59,263 nt of DNA, taken from Blastocatellia bacterium (GTDB lineage Bacteria; Acidobacteriota; Blastocatellia; HR10). The DNA lies in NCBI GenBank assembly GCA_025055075.1, contig JANWYV010000018.1:1-59263 (forward strand), read 5' to 3'. Each line of letters begins with the position of its first letter. Positions within the stretch are counted from its first letter, which is position 1. A program made the translations under genes and the position numbers. Shown one piece after another: positions 24,123 to 33,450 of the stretch. The notes under the pieces were generated by a model. It saw only the letters and a program-made list of their open reading frames with translations. It did not search any database and was not told the origin of the DNA.

Positions 24123-26105
24123 ATGGCGAGTCGCGGGTTGGATCTCTTGGAGCGAGCGAAGGAGGTGACGGCGGCCACCGATCGCCTCACGCTCCTCCAA
24201 TATCTGTTGCTGGTGCTCTTCATCGGATTGGGCGTGCGATTCTGGTCCCTGCAAGTGGTGCAGCATCAGAAGTATTTGCGCGCGGCCGAGAACAATCGCC
24301 TTCGCCTGATTCCGATCCCCGCGCCCCGGGGGGCAATCCTCGATCGGCATGGGCGCGTCATCGTGGACAATCGTCCGACGCTCAGCATCATCCTGAATCG
24401 CGAAGAACTGCGCGCTCGGGGGCGGAAGCCGCAGGAGCTGGTGGAGGAGCTGATCGCCCAAGGCTTGGCGCTCGATCGCGAGAGCGTGCGGCAGCGCTTG
24501 GAGGCGATGAGCACGCAGCCGGCCTATTATCCGGTCGTCCTCAAGGAGAACGCGACGCTGCAAGAAGTCGCATGGGTCCGAGCACGGCAGATCGAATATC
24601 CGGAATTGGACATCATGGAGCAACCGCAGCGCCGGTATCCCCACGGGACCTTGCTCGCCCATGTGCTCGGCTACGTGGGGGAGATCTCTCGCGAGCAACT
24701 CGCTCGGCCCGAGTTTCGGGACTATCGGCCTGGCGATCTGATCGGACGCGCCGGCGTGGAATTGGTCTACGATCGTCTCTTGCGGGGGCGCGACGGCTAT
24801 CGGCGCGTGATCGTGGACAGCACCGGGCATGAAGTGGGCGAGATCGAGCGCGTGGATCCGATCCCGGGGCACGACATCAAGCTGACGATTGATCTCGACC
24901 TGCAGCGGGTCGCTGAGGAGCAACTCGGCGGGCGGCGCGGCGCCATCATCGCCCTGAATCCGCAGAACGGCGAGATCTTGGCCCTGGCCAGTCATCCGGC
25001 GTATGATCCCTCGCTCTTCTCGCAGCGAATCAACACGCCCGAAGGACGAGCCGAATATCGTCAATTGCTCCTTGATCCGGAGCGTCCACTCTACAATCGA
25101 GCGATTCAAGGCATCTACCCGACGGGCTCGACGTGGAAAATCTTCGTCGCCGCGGCGGCTTTGGAGGAGGGGCTCATTACGCCCGAGCGTTCGACGATTC
25201 CCTGTGGCCGAGGGATCCAAGTGGGAAATCGGTTCGTGCGATGTTTGGGATCGCATGGGATGCCGGATTTGCATCGAGCGATCGTCGTCTCCTGCGATGG
25301 ATATTTCTATCGGTTGGGACTTCGGCTCGGCATTGATCGCATGGAGCAGTGGGTGAAGCGGTTCGGGTTAGGGCAGCGCACGGGGATTGATCTGCCGGAC
25401 GAAGTCGCCGGGTTCGTGCCAAGCCGAGCCCTCAAGGCAAGGCTCAATCCGCGCGATCCGCGTTGGAGGGATTTCGATACGGTGATCGCTTCGATCGGGC
25501 AGGGATCAGTCGCGATCTCGCCGCTGCAGCTTGTGCGCGCGATTGGGGGGATTGCTGTCGGGGGCGTCTTTCACACGCCGCATATCTTCAAAGAAGCGAT
25601 CGGGCCGGGAGGCACGACCTATACGGCGGATCGTCCGCTCGTTGTACCGCTCAGCAAGACGACGATCGAGGCGCTTCGTTCGGCGATGTGGGGAGTGGTC
25701 AACGAGGGCGGCGGGACGGGTGGGGCGGCGCGCGTCGTGGGCTTAGACGTCTCGGGTAAGACAGGAACGGCGCAAGTCGTCGCGAAGGAGAAAGCCGCAG
25801 CGGCCGCACACTTGAAGGATCATGCGTGGTTCGTGAGCTTCGCTCCGCGCGATAATCCGGAGATCGCCGTTGTCGTGCTCATCGAAAACGTGGGGTTCGG
25901 CGGGCGATTCAGTGCGCCCGTGGCCCGCGTCCTCTACGAGACGTACAAGGAGAAATACAAGCCGACGCGCGAAGTCGCCGCCGCGACATCTCCAGTGCCT
26001 GATGGCGCCCCATCAGGACATCCGTCACGGATGCCCGCGTCGCCTGTGGCGCTGGAGGCCATTCGGCGCCGATTGCCCATGCGCGCACCGAACGTGAGCC
26101 AATGA
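24123..26105 (+). CDS. mrdA: Penicillin-binding protein 2 (elongasome transpeptidase)
   Basis: Class B PBP that crosslinks lateral-wall peptidoglycan. A single N-terminal helix lies at about 22-42. The pedestal domain carries APRGAILDRHGRVIVDNRP (residues 67-85). The transpeptidase domain has all three motifs: Ser336-Thr-Trp-Lys339, Ser390-Cys-Asp392, and Lys546-Thr-Gly548 within VSGKTGTAQVV. The 660-residue length includes a C-terminal Pro/Ala/Arg-rich tail of about 45 residues after VARVLYETYKEKYKP that has no counterpart in short PBP2s. Its stop overlaps the rodA start (ATGA), ensuring a matched pair, as RodA and PBP2 work as one glycan polymerase-transpeptidase complex. Confidence 0.95.
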   Translation: MASRGLDLLERAKEVTAATDRLTLLQYLLLVLFIGLGVRFWSLQVVQHQKYLRAAENNRLRLIPIPAPRGAILDRHGRVIVDNRPTLSIILNREELRARGRKPQELVEELIAQGLALDRESVRQRLEAMSTQPAYYPVVLKENATLQEVAWVRARQIEYPELDIMEQPQRRYPHGTLLAHVLGYVGEISREQLARPEFRDYRPGDLIGRAGVELVYDRLLRGRDGYRRVIVDSTGHEVGEIERVDPIPGHDIKLTIDLDLQRVAEEQLGGRRGAIIALNPQNGEILALASHPAYDPSLFSQRINTPEGRAEYRQLLLDPERPLYNRAIQGIYPTGSTWKIFVAAAALEEGLITPERSTIPCGRGIQVGNRFVRCLGSHGMPDLHRAIVVSCDGYFYRLGLRLGIDRMEQWVKRFGLGQRTGIDLPDEVAGFVPSRALKARLNPRDPRWRDFDTVIASIGQGSVAISPLQLVRAIGGIAVGGVFHTPHIFKEAIGPGGTTYTADRPLVVPLSKTTIEALRSAMWGVVNEGGGTGGAARVVGLDVSGKTGTAQVVAKEKAAAAAHLKDHAWFVSFAPRDNPEIAVVVLIENVGFGGRFSAPVARVLYETYKEKYKPTREVAAATSPVPDGAPSGHPSRMPASPVALEAIRRRLPMRAPNVSQ

Positions 26106-27232
26106 TGATCACGTACCGACAAAAGCGGCGCTTCCTTCTGGATTTCGATTGGTGGCTGCTGGGCGGGGCGCTCATCTTGGCGCTGTTGGGCGTGCTGGAG
26201 ATCTATAGCTCGCAACCGCAGGAAGATTTTTGGAAGCGGCAATTGCTATGGCTGGGCATCGCCCTTGTGGCTATGTTCGTGACGGCCACGGTGGACTATC
26301 ATCGGATTGTCGAAGTGGCCCCGTTCATCTACGGCATCTGTCTCTTTCTGCTCGTCCTGGTCCTGCCTTTTGGGCAAGAGGTCTACGGGACGAGGGCCTG
26401 GTTGGGGATTGGGCCCTTCAGCATTCAGCCTTCGGAATTCGCCAAGATCGGCACGATCCTCATGCTCGCCCTCTTCTTGGCCGAGCGTTGGGAAGAGCAT
26501 CGGCGGGAGAAGCATCCCTATCTGACGATGCGCGAGATTCTCATCGCGTCGGGGATCGCTGGAGCGCCGGTCTTGCTGATTCTGCTTGAGCCGGACGTGG
26601 GGACAGCCCTCACGTTCGTCCCGATCTTAGGCGGGATGCTCTTTGTCGCCGGATTACGACCCCGCATCATCACAGCCGGTGTCGTGGGAGTAGCCGTCGC
26701 GCTGAGCCTCGGGTGGTATTTCCGCCATCAGGTCTTGAAGCCGTATCAGGTGCAACGAATCGAAGTGATCTTTCATCCGGAGCGCGCCGATCGTCGCGGC
26801 TATGGGTACCAGACCTATCAATCCATGATCGCCGTGGGCTCCGGGGGACTCACCGGACGCGGCCTCTTTCGCGGGACGCAAAGCCGGTTGCGCTTCTTGC
26901 CGAAGGCCTACACGGATTTCATCGCGGCCGTCGTGGCCGAGGAATTGGGATTCTTAGGCATATTGGGCGTCCTCGCGCTCTATGCGTTCCTCTTGTTGCG
27001 AGCGCTCAATCATGCGAAGTTAGCGCGGGATTCGATGGGCACATTGCTCGTCACGGGGATCGTCTCCCTGTTGAGTTTTCACATCCTCATGAACCTCGGC
27101 ATGATCGTCGGGCTTGTGCCCGTCATCGGCATCCCGCTGCCGCTGATGAGCTATGGAGGATCAGCCCTGGTCGCCACGTTCATCGGCTTGGGGCTGATCG
27201 CCAACGTGCGTTTGCATCGGTATGTGAATTGA
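26102..27232 (+). CDS. rodA: RodA SEDS peptidoglycan glycosyltransferase
   Basis: SEDS-family polymerase that builds glycan strands from lipid II in complex with PBP2. It starts by ATGA overlap with mrdA; two ATG codons are adjacent (26102 and 26105). The 376-residue protein has ten helices. Family landmarks: GTRAWLGIGPFSIQPSEFAKI, LLEPDVGTALTFVP with the catalytic aspartate, GWYFRHQVLKPYQVQRI, SMIAVGSGGLTGRG, the loop FLPKAYTDFIAAVVAEELGF, and the closing GIPLPLMSYGGSALV. It completes the mreBCD-pbp2-rodA unit; the next gene (RNase G/E) is 112 bases further and may be in the same transcript. Confidence 0.95.
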   Translation: MMITYRQKRRFLLDFDWWLLGGALILALLGVLEIYSSQPQEDFWKRQLLWLGIALVAMFVTATVDYHRIVEVAPFIYGICLFLLVLVLPFGQEVYGTRAWLGIGPFSIQPSEFAKIGTILMLALFLAERWEEHRREKHPYLTMREILIASGIAGAPVLLILLEPDVGTALTFVPILGGMLFVAGLRPRIITAGVVGVAVALSLGWYFRHQVLKPYQVQRIEVIFHPERADRRGYGYQTYQSMIAVGSGGLTGRGLFRGTQSRLRFLPKAYTDFIAAVVAEELGFLGILGVLALYAFLLLRALNHAKLARDSMGTLLVTGIVSLLSFHILMNLGMIVGLVPVIGIPLPLMSYGGSALVATFIGLGLIANVRLHRYVN

Positions 27233-27344
27233 CGCCGCCGGTAGCGAGGGGATACGGGGGACGAGTGTGGAAGAGCCCGCCTCCGCGAAGGGCGGGCCCG
27301 AACGAATATCGGCGGCGATATCCTCACGCGGAGGGAGTTCTGCA

Positions 27345-29555
27345 ATGGCGAAGGAGATGATCATCAGCTCCAACGACTTCGAGCGGAAGATCGCCATCCT
27401 CGAAGATGGCGTGCTCACCGAGTACTACGTCGAGCGAGTTGGCGAAAGCCAAGGGATCGTCGGCAACATCTACAAAGGGCGCGTCACGCGCGTCCTCCCT
27501 GGTATGCAATCAGCCTTTGTGGACATCGGTTTGGAACGAGACGCGTTCCTCTACGTCTCCGATGTCATCGAGATGGAGGATCTGGACGTTGAATTCGAGC
27601 CGGCGGAGCTGCTGGTCGCTTCGTCGGTCGAACGCGAGTCCAAAGTCGAAGATACCGTGGAGGAGATCCTTGAAGCGTTGGCAGAGCCGCTGGCCGCAGC
27701 GTCCGAGCGCGCGCGCGAGTCGCAAAAGACTCCTCCTGCAGAGCCGGAGCGCGAGCTGGAGGCTCTCGTCGAGAGTTTGGTTCAGGAGTTGCCTTCGGTC
27801 GAAGCGGGCGAGGAGAGCGCAGTCCTCCCCGAAGTGGACCTGAAAGAGGCGATCTTCGATGAGAAGATCACCGAAGCGTTGCATGCCGAGGAAGAGCGCA
27901 TCGAACTGACGCCCGAAGAACGCGCGGAGGTCGCGGAGGTCAAAGAGTCCGCACCCTCGGAAGAACAAGCGCCGCGCGTCGGCTCGGTTCACGTGCAACT
28001 TGGTGTGTCCTCGCGACGACAGCGAATCGTGGATGATCAGTCGGATCATTTGCTGACCGAGGGCTCACCGACGTCGGAGACGGACGCTTCAGGTGAAGCG
28101 GCCTCCATCGTCGAATCGTCGCAGGAAGTAGCGACGGACGCGGACGCTACCTCTCGTGCCGAGGAGTCGACGTCGAGCGATCCGGAGGATCCGCCGCTTC
28201 CGGACGGAGAGGCATCGGTGCGCTCACCGCAGATTCGCGCGCGCCTGGCCGCGCGGCGGCGCGTTCGCCGTCGGCGAACTGGGCGCACGAGCGCCGCTGA
28301 GTCTCCGGCGAGCGAGGAGCGCGCGGAGGCGAAGCCGACGATCACCGAATTGCTCGAAGAAGGGCAGGAGATCCTCGTGCAGATCGCCAAGGAGCCGATT
28401 GGCACCAAAGGCGCGCGCGTGACGACGCACATCACCCTCCCGGGGCGATACCTCGTCTATCTGCCGACGTTCGAGCATGTGGGCGTCTCGCGGCGGATCA
28501 CCTCCTCGACCGAACGCGCGCGCTTGCGTCGGCTCGTCAGCGAGTTGCGCGCGCGGCAGAAGATCGCCGGGGGCGTGATCGTGCGCACGGCCGCCGAAGG
28601 CTGTGGCGAGGCGGAATTACTCGACGATCTGCTCTACCTCTACCGCACTTGGGTCGACATTCGCACACGCGCCGAGCGTGCGCGCGCGCCGCAGCTCATT
28701 CATCGCGAGCTGGATCTGGTCGAGCGCATCCTGCGCGATCGCCTCTCGGATGACTTCACGGCCATTCGCGTGGACGATGAAGACGACTATGCCCGCATCG
28801 TCAACTTCGTCGCCCGCCTGCAACCCAAGCTGCTCCATCGGGTGAAGCTGCACACGCGACCGACGCCGATCTTCGAGGACTACGGCATTCAGGCGGAGAT
28901 CGAGAAAGCCATTCGCCCGCGGGTGTGGCTGAAATCCGGGGGGTACATCGTCATCAATCAGACGGAAGCACTCGTGGCCATTGATGTGAACACGGGGAAA
29001 TTCGTTGGCAAGACGAACCGCTTCGAGGATACGATCACGCGCACGAATATTGAAGCGGCGCGAGAGATCGCGCGCCAGATCCGATTGCGCGATCTGGGTG
29101 GGATCATCGTCCTCGACTTCATTGACATGGAGGAGCGGAAGAATCGGCAGAAGGTCATGCAGGTGCTGGAGGAAGAGCTGCGGAAGGATCGCGCGCCGAC
29201 GAAGATCCTGCAGTTCAACGATTTCGGCTTGGTCGCCATCACGCGCAAGCGCGTCAAGCAGAGCCTCGAACGGACGCTCTGCGAACCGTGCCCCTATTGT
29301 CACGGGAGTGGATTGGTGAAGTCGCCGCAAACCGTCTGCTTGGAGATCCTGGATGAGGCCAAGCGTATGGCGCTCGCGCGAGAAGTCGAAGATGGCAAAG
29401 AGGTCATCGTGCGCGTCCATCCCGAAGTCGCGCGCGCGCTGCGCGAGAAGTATCCGAAGCTCCTCGAAGAGGTCGAGGCCTATCTCGGCGGCAACGTGAC
29501 CGTCAAAGCCGACCCCTTGATCCATCAGGAGCAGTTCGACATCGCGCTGGTGTGA
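27345..29555 (+). CDS. Ribonuclease G/E family protein with split S1 domain
   Basis: Single-strand-specific endoribonuclease for mRNA decay and rRNA maturation. The ATG at 27345 has GGAGGGA eight bases before it and starts the family's MAKEMIISSNDFERKIAILEDG. The S1 RNA-binding domain begins at about 37 (GIVGNIYKGRVTRVLPGMQSAFVDIG) but is interrupted at residue 78 by about 250 residues rich in Glu, Ala and Ser that end with an Arg-rich stretch (ARRRVRRRRTGR), and resumes near 335 (ELLEEGQEILVQIAKEPIGTKGARVT). The catalytic core follows intact: metal ligands Asp547 in AIDVNTGKF and Asp591 in VLDFIDM, and the zinc-link cysteines Cys649 and Cys652 in CPYCHG. Total length is 736. It lies downstream of rodA, as rng follows mre genes in E. 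coli. Confidence 0.92.
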   Translation: MAKEMIISSNDFERKIAILEDGVLTEYYVERVGESQGIVGNIYKGRVTRVLPGMQSAFVDIGLERDAFLYVSDVIEMEDLDVEFEPAELLVASSVERESKVEDTVEEILEALAEPLAAASERARESQKTPPAEPERELEALVESLVQELPSVEAGEESAVLPEVDLKEAIFDEKITEALHAEEERIELTPEERAEVAEVKESAPSEEQAPRVGSVHVQLGVSSRRQRIVDDQSDHLLTEGSPTSETDASGEAASIVESSQEVATDADATSRAEESTSSDPEDPPLPDGEASVRSPQIRARLAARRRVRRRRTGRTSAAESPASEERAEAKPTITELLEEGQEILVQIAKEPIGTKGARVTTHITLPGRYLVYLPTFEHVGVSRRITSSTERARLRRLVSELRARQKIAGGVIVRTAAEGCGEAELLDDLLYLYRTWVDIRTRAERARAPQLIHRELDLVERILRDRLSDDFTAIRVDDEDDYARIVNFVARLQPKLLHRVKLHTRPTPIFEDYGIQAEIEKAIRPRVWLKSGGYIVINQTEALVAIDVNTGKFVGKTNRFEDTITRTNIEAAREIARQIRLRDLGGIIVLDFIDMEERKNRQKVMQVLEEELRKDRAPTKILQFNDFGLVAITRKRVKQSLERTLCEPCPYCHGSGLVKSPQTVCLEILDEAKRMALAREVEDGKEVIVRVHPEVARALREKYPKLLEEVEAYLGGNVTVKADPLIHQEQFDIALV

Positions 29556-29675
29556 GGCACAGGGTCCTCGCGCGAGCCTGAGCGCGCGCGTGGGGACCTC
29601 GTTGACCTTCACTGAAGGTGTGCCCTGCACGATCGGAGCAACCCTCCTCGCCTTCAACGCCTGCGAATTTCCGCA

Positions 29676-29704
29676 TTGAAGTTCCCTCGAGGTTGTGATA
29701 CGCT
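29676..29704 (+). promoter_or_regulatory. Weak candidate promoter for the TonB receptor
   Basis: TTGAAG (29676-29681), 17 bases, TACGCT (29699-29704). The -10 matches only three of six. A start near 29711 would leave a 39-base leader. Confidence 0.25.
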
Positions 29705-29749
29705 TAGGCCGACCACCGAGCAGGTGAGGCCACTATGGAGGGGAGAGGT

Positions 29750-32700
29750 ATGAGACGAGCGCTCGTTTATTGGGCCTTTCTTTTCCTCGGGGTGTATTTG
29801 ACAAGCCCCACTGCGATCGCCGCTCGGCAAGCGCAGGCGGCTTCGGCGGATCTCACGGGCACCGTACTCGATCCGCAAGCGCGTGTGGTCGTTGGGGCGA
29901 CCGTGACGATCCGAAATCAAGCGACGAATTTCTCGCGCACGGCCACGACCGATGAGGCCGGACAATTCCGCTTCTTAGCGCTTCCTCCCGGGCGATATGA
30001 GGTGACCGTCGAAGCGCCGGGCTTCGCCAAAGTCGTGAATCCGAATGTCGTGTTGACGGTCGGACAGAGCGCGGAGTTGAACGTCCGACTGGAAGTCGCG
30101 CGCTTGGGCGAAGAGGTCACCGTTGAAGCGGGGGCGGAGATCATCGAGCGCACGCGCACGGCCGTTGTGGAGACGATTGATCAGCGTCGCATTGACTATC
30201 TGCCGATCAATGGGCGGAACTATCTCTTCTTCGCCCTCACCAGTTCGCTTGTGACCCGCGATAATGCACCGGCCATTGGTCCGGCGCCGACGTCCGGGCT
30301 CAGCTTCGGCGGGCAGCGCGCGCGCGGCAACAACGTGCAGGTGGACGGCGTGGACAACAACGACAACTCGGTGAACGCCGTGCGGGCGACGGTCTCGCAG
30401 GAAGCCGTGCAGGAGTTTCAGATCATCGCCAACAGCTACAATGCCGAATTCGGGCGGGCTACTGGCGGTGTCATCAATATCGTCACGCGCTCGGGGACGA
30501 ACGAGGTGCATGGCAGCGTCTTCGGCTTCATTCGCCATCGGTCATTCCAGGCCACGAATGCCTTCTCGACGGAGCCGGATCCGGCCTACACGCGCGTGCA
30601 AACGGGGGCGACGCTCGGCGGTCCCTTCGTGCGCGATCGCCATTTCTATTTCTTCTCCTACGAGACGACGCGACGTCAGGAGACGGGTTTCTCCACAATC
30701 GGACAGGGGAATTTCGATCTCGTGCCGGTGACCTTCGGTGGCACGACGGGGCTCTTGACGCGAGAGCAAGCGGCATTCGTCGCAAATCCGGCGGTGCCCG
30801 AGCCGTTGCGCGCGGCCTACTTCCGTACGGTTGCGGCTGCTTCGGCGACGGCTCTCTTTGGCAGTCCGCTCGGTCCTGGGGGGCCGCGCATCTTTCCCAC
30901 CGGTCGCCCCTTGCCTCCGGGATTTCAACCGCTTCGTCCATTGGGGCAGAACTATCCGATCTCGCAGAAGGTGAGCTTCTATCTGGCGAAATTCGACCAT
31001 CAGCTCTCGCCAGCGCATCGGCTCACGACGCGGCTCTCGGTGACGCCGAGCACGACGACGGGCATTCAGACGACGTCGCAGAATCAACCCTTCGGACAAA
31101 ACGCCTTCTCGCGCACGGCCATCGAGCAATTCCGCGATCTCGCCTTCGCCGCGCACATGACGAGCGTCTTGGGGGGGAACATCGTCAACGAAGCGCGCTT
31201 TCAAGCAGCGCGCCGTGGCCTCGGTCTCAAGCCTCAAAGCACGCGAGTCGCCGTCAACATCGCCGGGTTCGCCTTCTTCGGACAAGAGGCCTTCTCTCCC
31301 TTGGATCGCGTGGAGAAGCGGTTCCAGTGGATGGATAATCTCTCCATCGTTCATGGCTCGCACAGCTTCAAGTTTGGGACCGACATCAACTACATTCCGT
31401 TGCGGGCTGATTTCTACCTCTACTTCGGCGGGGTCTACAACTTCGGGCCGCTGCCAGCGTCGGTCCTCGACCCGAATCTGCGTCTGGCGCCGCCGCTGAC
31501 GGCGGTACAGGCATATGGGCTCGGACTGCCGCAGAACTTCATCCAGGGATTCGGCGATCCGCACGTCGCGGGCTCAAACAAGACACTGGCCGTCTTCGGT
31601 CAGGATAGTTGGCGGCCGCGTCCCAATCTGACGATCAACTACGGTGTGCGGTATGAGGTCGAGCTGACGCCTTCGCTCCCGCCGCCTACGCCTCTCTCGG
31701 CTGAGGCTCAGCGCGTTTTGGGCTTGCTCGAAGGTATCGCGCGCGACTACAACAATGTGCAGCCTCGGTTCGCTCTGGCCTGGGATCCGAGGAACACGGG
31801 AAAGATGGTGATTCGCGCCGCCTACGGGATCTTCCACGACAAATCGTTCCTGGCGACGTTTGCGAATGCGCGTGTCGCCAATGGCACGCGCCATCTGGTG
31901 CTCCCTATCGGCACGCCCGCGCCGACGAGCCTCAACGCCGCCTCGGTCTTTCAAGGTGTGCTCGTCTTCCCCGGCTATCTGCCGAACGAACAGCGCTTCG
32001 ATATCAAGACGCCAGCTTTCCAAACCCAAGAGGGCATCTTGCAGGTCAGTCCTCTGCTTCCGTTCATGTTGCCGACAGCGCGCGGGAACGTTCTGCCCTA
32101 TGCCCAGCATGCCAATCTCACGATCGAACGGCAGCTCTTCTCCGACGTGAGCGTCAGCGTCGGTTACCTCTTCGTGAAGGGGACGCACCTGAATCGGCCG
32201 CGCGAGATCAATCCACCGCTCGTCCCGCTGCTGCTCCGGAATCGAGATCGCGCTGTGCAGCTTGGGCTCATCCCACCGGGGACGAACCCGCTGCAGGTCA
32301 CTGTCTTCGATCCAGCGAGTGGCGTCGTGCCGACGGCTTTCTTCAACTTCTTCCGTCCCTCGGGCCCCAATTTCGCGCTATTGCAGCGCGCGGGGATCGG
32401 ACGCGAACAAGCCCTGCAGATCGCGCGCGCGCTCGGCTTGCCGCAGGGACCGGGCGTCTTCATCCCCTATGCGCAGATCGTCCTGCAGGAGACGGCCGGC
32501 AGTTCCACCTATCACGGCTTCTCGCTCAACATCAACAAGCGCTACAGCCGGAATTTCCAATTCCTCGTGAGCTACACCCTCTCGAAGGCGATCGACGATT
32601 CGACCGATCTGCAGTCGCAGCTCATCCCGCAGGATAGCTTCCGCGCGGATCTGGAGCGCTCGCTCTCGAATTTCGATCAACGACATCGCTTCGTCCTGAG

Positions 32701-33169
32701 CGGCGTCTTTCAGAGCCCGTATCGGCGTTCGGACAGCGGATTCTGGAGGAAGCTGCTGGCCGATTTCACCTTCGCGCCCATCTTGGAGCTCTCGTCGGGA
32801 CGTCCCTTCACGATCTATCTTGGGCAAGACAACAACTTCGACACGAGCCCATACAATGATCGGCCGAACTTGGTCGGACCGCCCACGCGCGAGCGGCCGT
32901 TCGGCGTCTTCGCCGTCCCGCCCGAAGGACAGATCGGGAACCTCGGGCGCAACACGGGCATGCGTCCGGGATTCGCCAGCCTCGACATTCGGCTCACGCG
33001 CTCGTTCTTCCTCACCGAACGATGGCGCTTGGACGCCATCTTCGAGATGTTCAACTCCTTCAATCGCGTCAACGTGAGCGATGTGAGCAATAACTTCCTC
33101 ACGGCGGGACAGCCGACGGCGGCCTTCGATCCGCGGCAGATTCAGCTAGCCCTGAAACTCGTCTTCTGA
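29750..33169 (+). CDS. Oar-like TonB-dependent outer-membrane receptor with carboxypeptidase-regulatory-like domain
   Basis: Outer-membrane beta-barrel for import of a large ligand, driven by TonB. The ATG at 29750 follows GGAGGGGAGAGGT; the first 30 residues are a signal peptide. Residues about 35-120 form a carboxypeptidase-regulatory-like (CarboxypepD_reg) domain (LTGTVLDPQARVVVGATVTI, GQFRFLALPPGRYEVTVEAPGF). The plug follows (VETIDQRRIDYLPINGRNY, RARGNNVQVDGVDNND, INIVTRSGTNEVHGSVF). The remaining 850 residues are barrel strands ending in a terminal phenylalanine (LALKLVF), the signal for BAM. Length is 1139. Such Oar-like receptors are greatly expanded in Acidobacteriota. No ExbB/ExbD/TonB or SusD-like gene is near, so the ligand is unknown; peptides or glycans are usual guesses. 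Confidence 0.92.
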   Translation: MRRALVYWAFLFLGVYLTSPTAIAARQAQAASADLTGTVLDPQARVVVGATVTIRNQATNFSRTATTDEAGQFRFLALPPGRYEVTVEAPGFAKVVNPNVVLTVGQSAELNVRLEVARLGEEVTVEAGAEIIERTRTAVVETIDQRRIDYLPINGRNYLFFALTSSLVTRDNAPAIGPAPTSGLSFGGQRARGNNVQVDGVDNNDNSVNAVRATVSQEAVQEFQIIANSYNAEFGRATGGVINIVTRSGTNEVHGSVFGFIRHRSFQATNAFSTEPDPAYTRVQTGATLGGPFVRDRHFYFFSYETTRRQETGFSTIGQGNFDLVPVTFGGTTGLLTREQAAFVANPAVPEPLRAAYFRTVAAASATALFGSPLGPGGPRIFPTGRPLPPGFQPLRPLGQNYPISQKVSFYLAKFDHQLSPAHRLTTRLSVTPSTTTGIQTTSQNQPFGQNAFSRTAIEQFRDLAFAAHMTSVLGGNIVNEARFQAARRGLGLKPQSTRVAVNIAGFAFFGQEAFSPLDRVEKRFQWMDNLSIVHGSHSFKFGTDINYIPLRADFYLYFGGVYNFGPLPASVLDPNLRLAPPLTAVQAYGLGLPQNFIQGFGDPHVAGSNKTLAVFGQDSWRPRPNLTINYGVRYEVELTPSLPPPTPLSAEAQRVLGLLEGIARDYNNVQPRFALAWDPRNTGKMVIRAAYGIFHDKSFLATFANARVANGTRHLVLPIGTPAPTSLNAASVFQGVLVFPGYLPNEQRFDIKTPAFQTQEGILQVSPLLPFMLPTARGNVLPYAQHANLTIERQLFSDVSVSVGYLFVKGTHLNRPREINPPLVPLLLRNRDRAVQLGLIPPGTNPLQVTVFDPASGVVPTAFFNFFRPSGPNFALLQRAGIGREQALQIARALGLPQGPGVFIPYAQIVLQETAGSSTYHGFSLNINKRYSRNFQFLVSYTLSKAIDDSTDLQSQLIPQDSFRADLERSLSNFDQRHRFVLSGVFQSPYRRSDSGFWRKLLADFTFAPILELSSGRPFTIYLGQDNNFDTSPYNDRPNLVGPPTRERPFGVFAVPPEGQIGNLGRNTGMRPGFASLDIRLTRSFFLTERWRLDAIFEMFNSFNRVNVSDVSNNFLTAGQPTAAFDPRQIQLALKLVF

Positions 33170-33183
33170 CGCGCGACGCTTTG

Positions 33184-33214
33184 CCCCCTCGCGGCTTTAG
33201 ATGCCGCGAGGGGG
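33184..33214. terminator. Twelve-pair hairpin between convergent genes
   Basis: CCCCCTCGCGGC (33184-33195) and GCCGCGAGGGGG (33203-33214) pair perfectly around a seven-base loop, 15 bases after the receptor stop. No T-run follows on either strand, so it would be a U-less terminator or a transcript-end stabiliser. The rest of 33215-33450 shows nothing I can recognise. Confidence 0.45.
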
Positions 33215-33450
33215 ATCCCCCGAAAGGACGACGAGGCTCGCAGTCTTGGAGATCTCATCTCGCTAGGTCGTTCACGCTTGAGAAACCTCGGTCGGGATTC
33301 CATCGAGAGAGCAACCCTCAATTCCTCTTGGCCTCTTCGCGGCAGTGCGCGAGCAAGTGCGGGCATCGAACGTCTTTCCCCTTTGGCAGAGACATCAGGG
33401 CCATCGTTCGCTCAGGTCTGAGCGCTCTAGACGGCTCGAAGTACGAGCCT

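Noticed and set aside
30542-31564. 340-codon open frame opposite the TonB receptor
   Set aside because: Antisense shadow of a clear receptor gene, with no start site or family match.
33170-33450. Gene in the gap after the receptor
   Set aside because: Short frames lack ribosome sites and family resemblance; only the 12-pair hairpin stands out.
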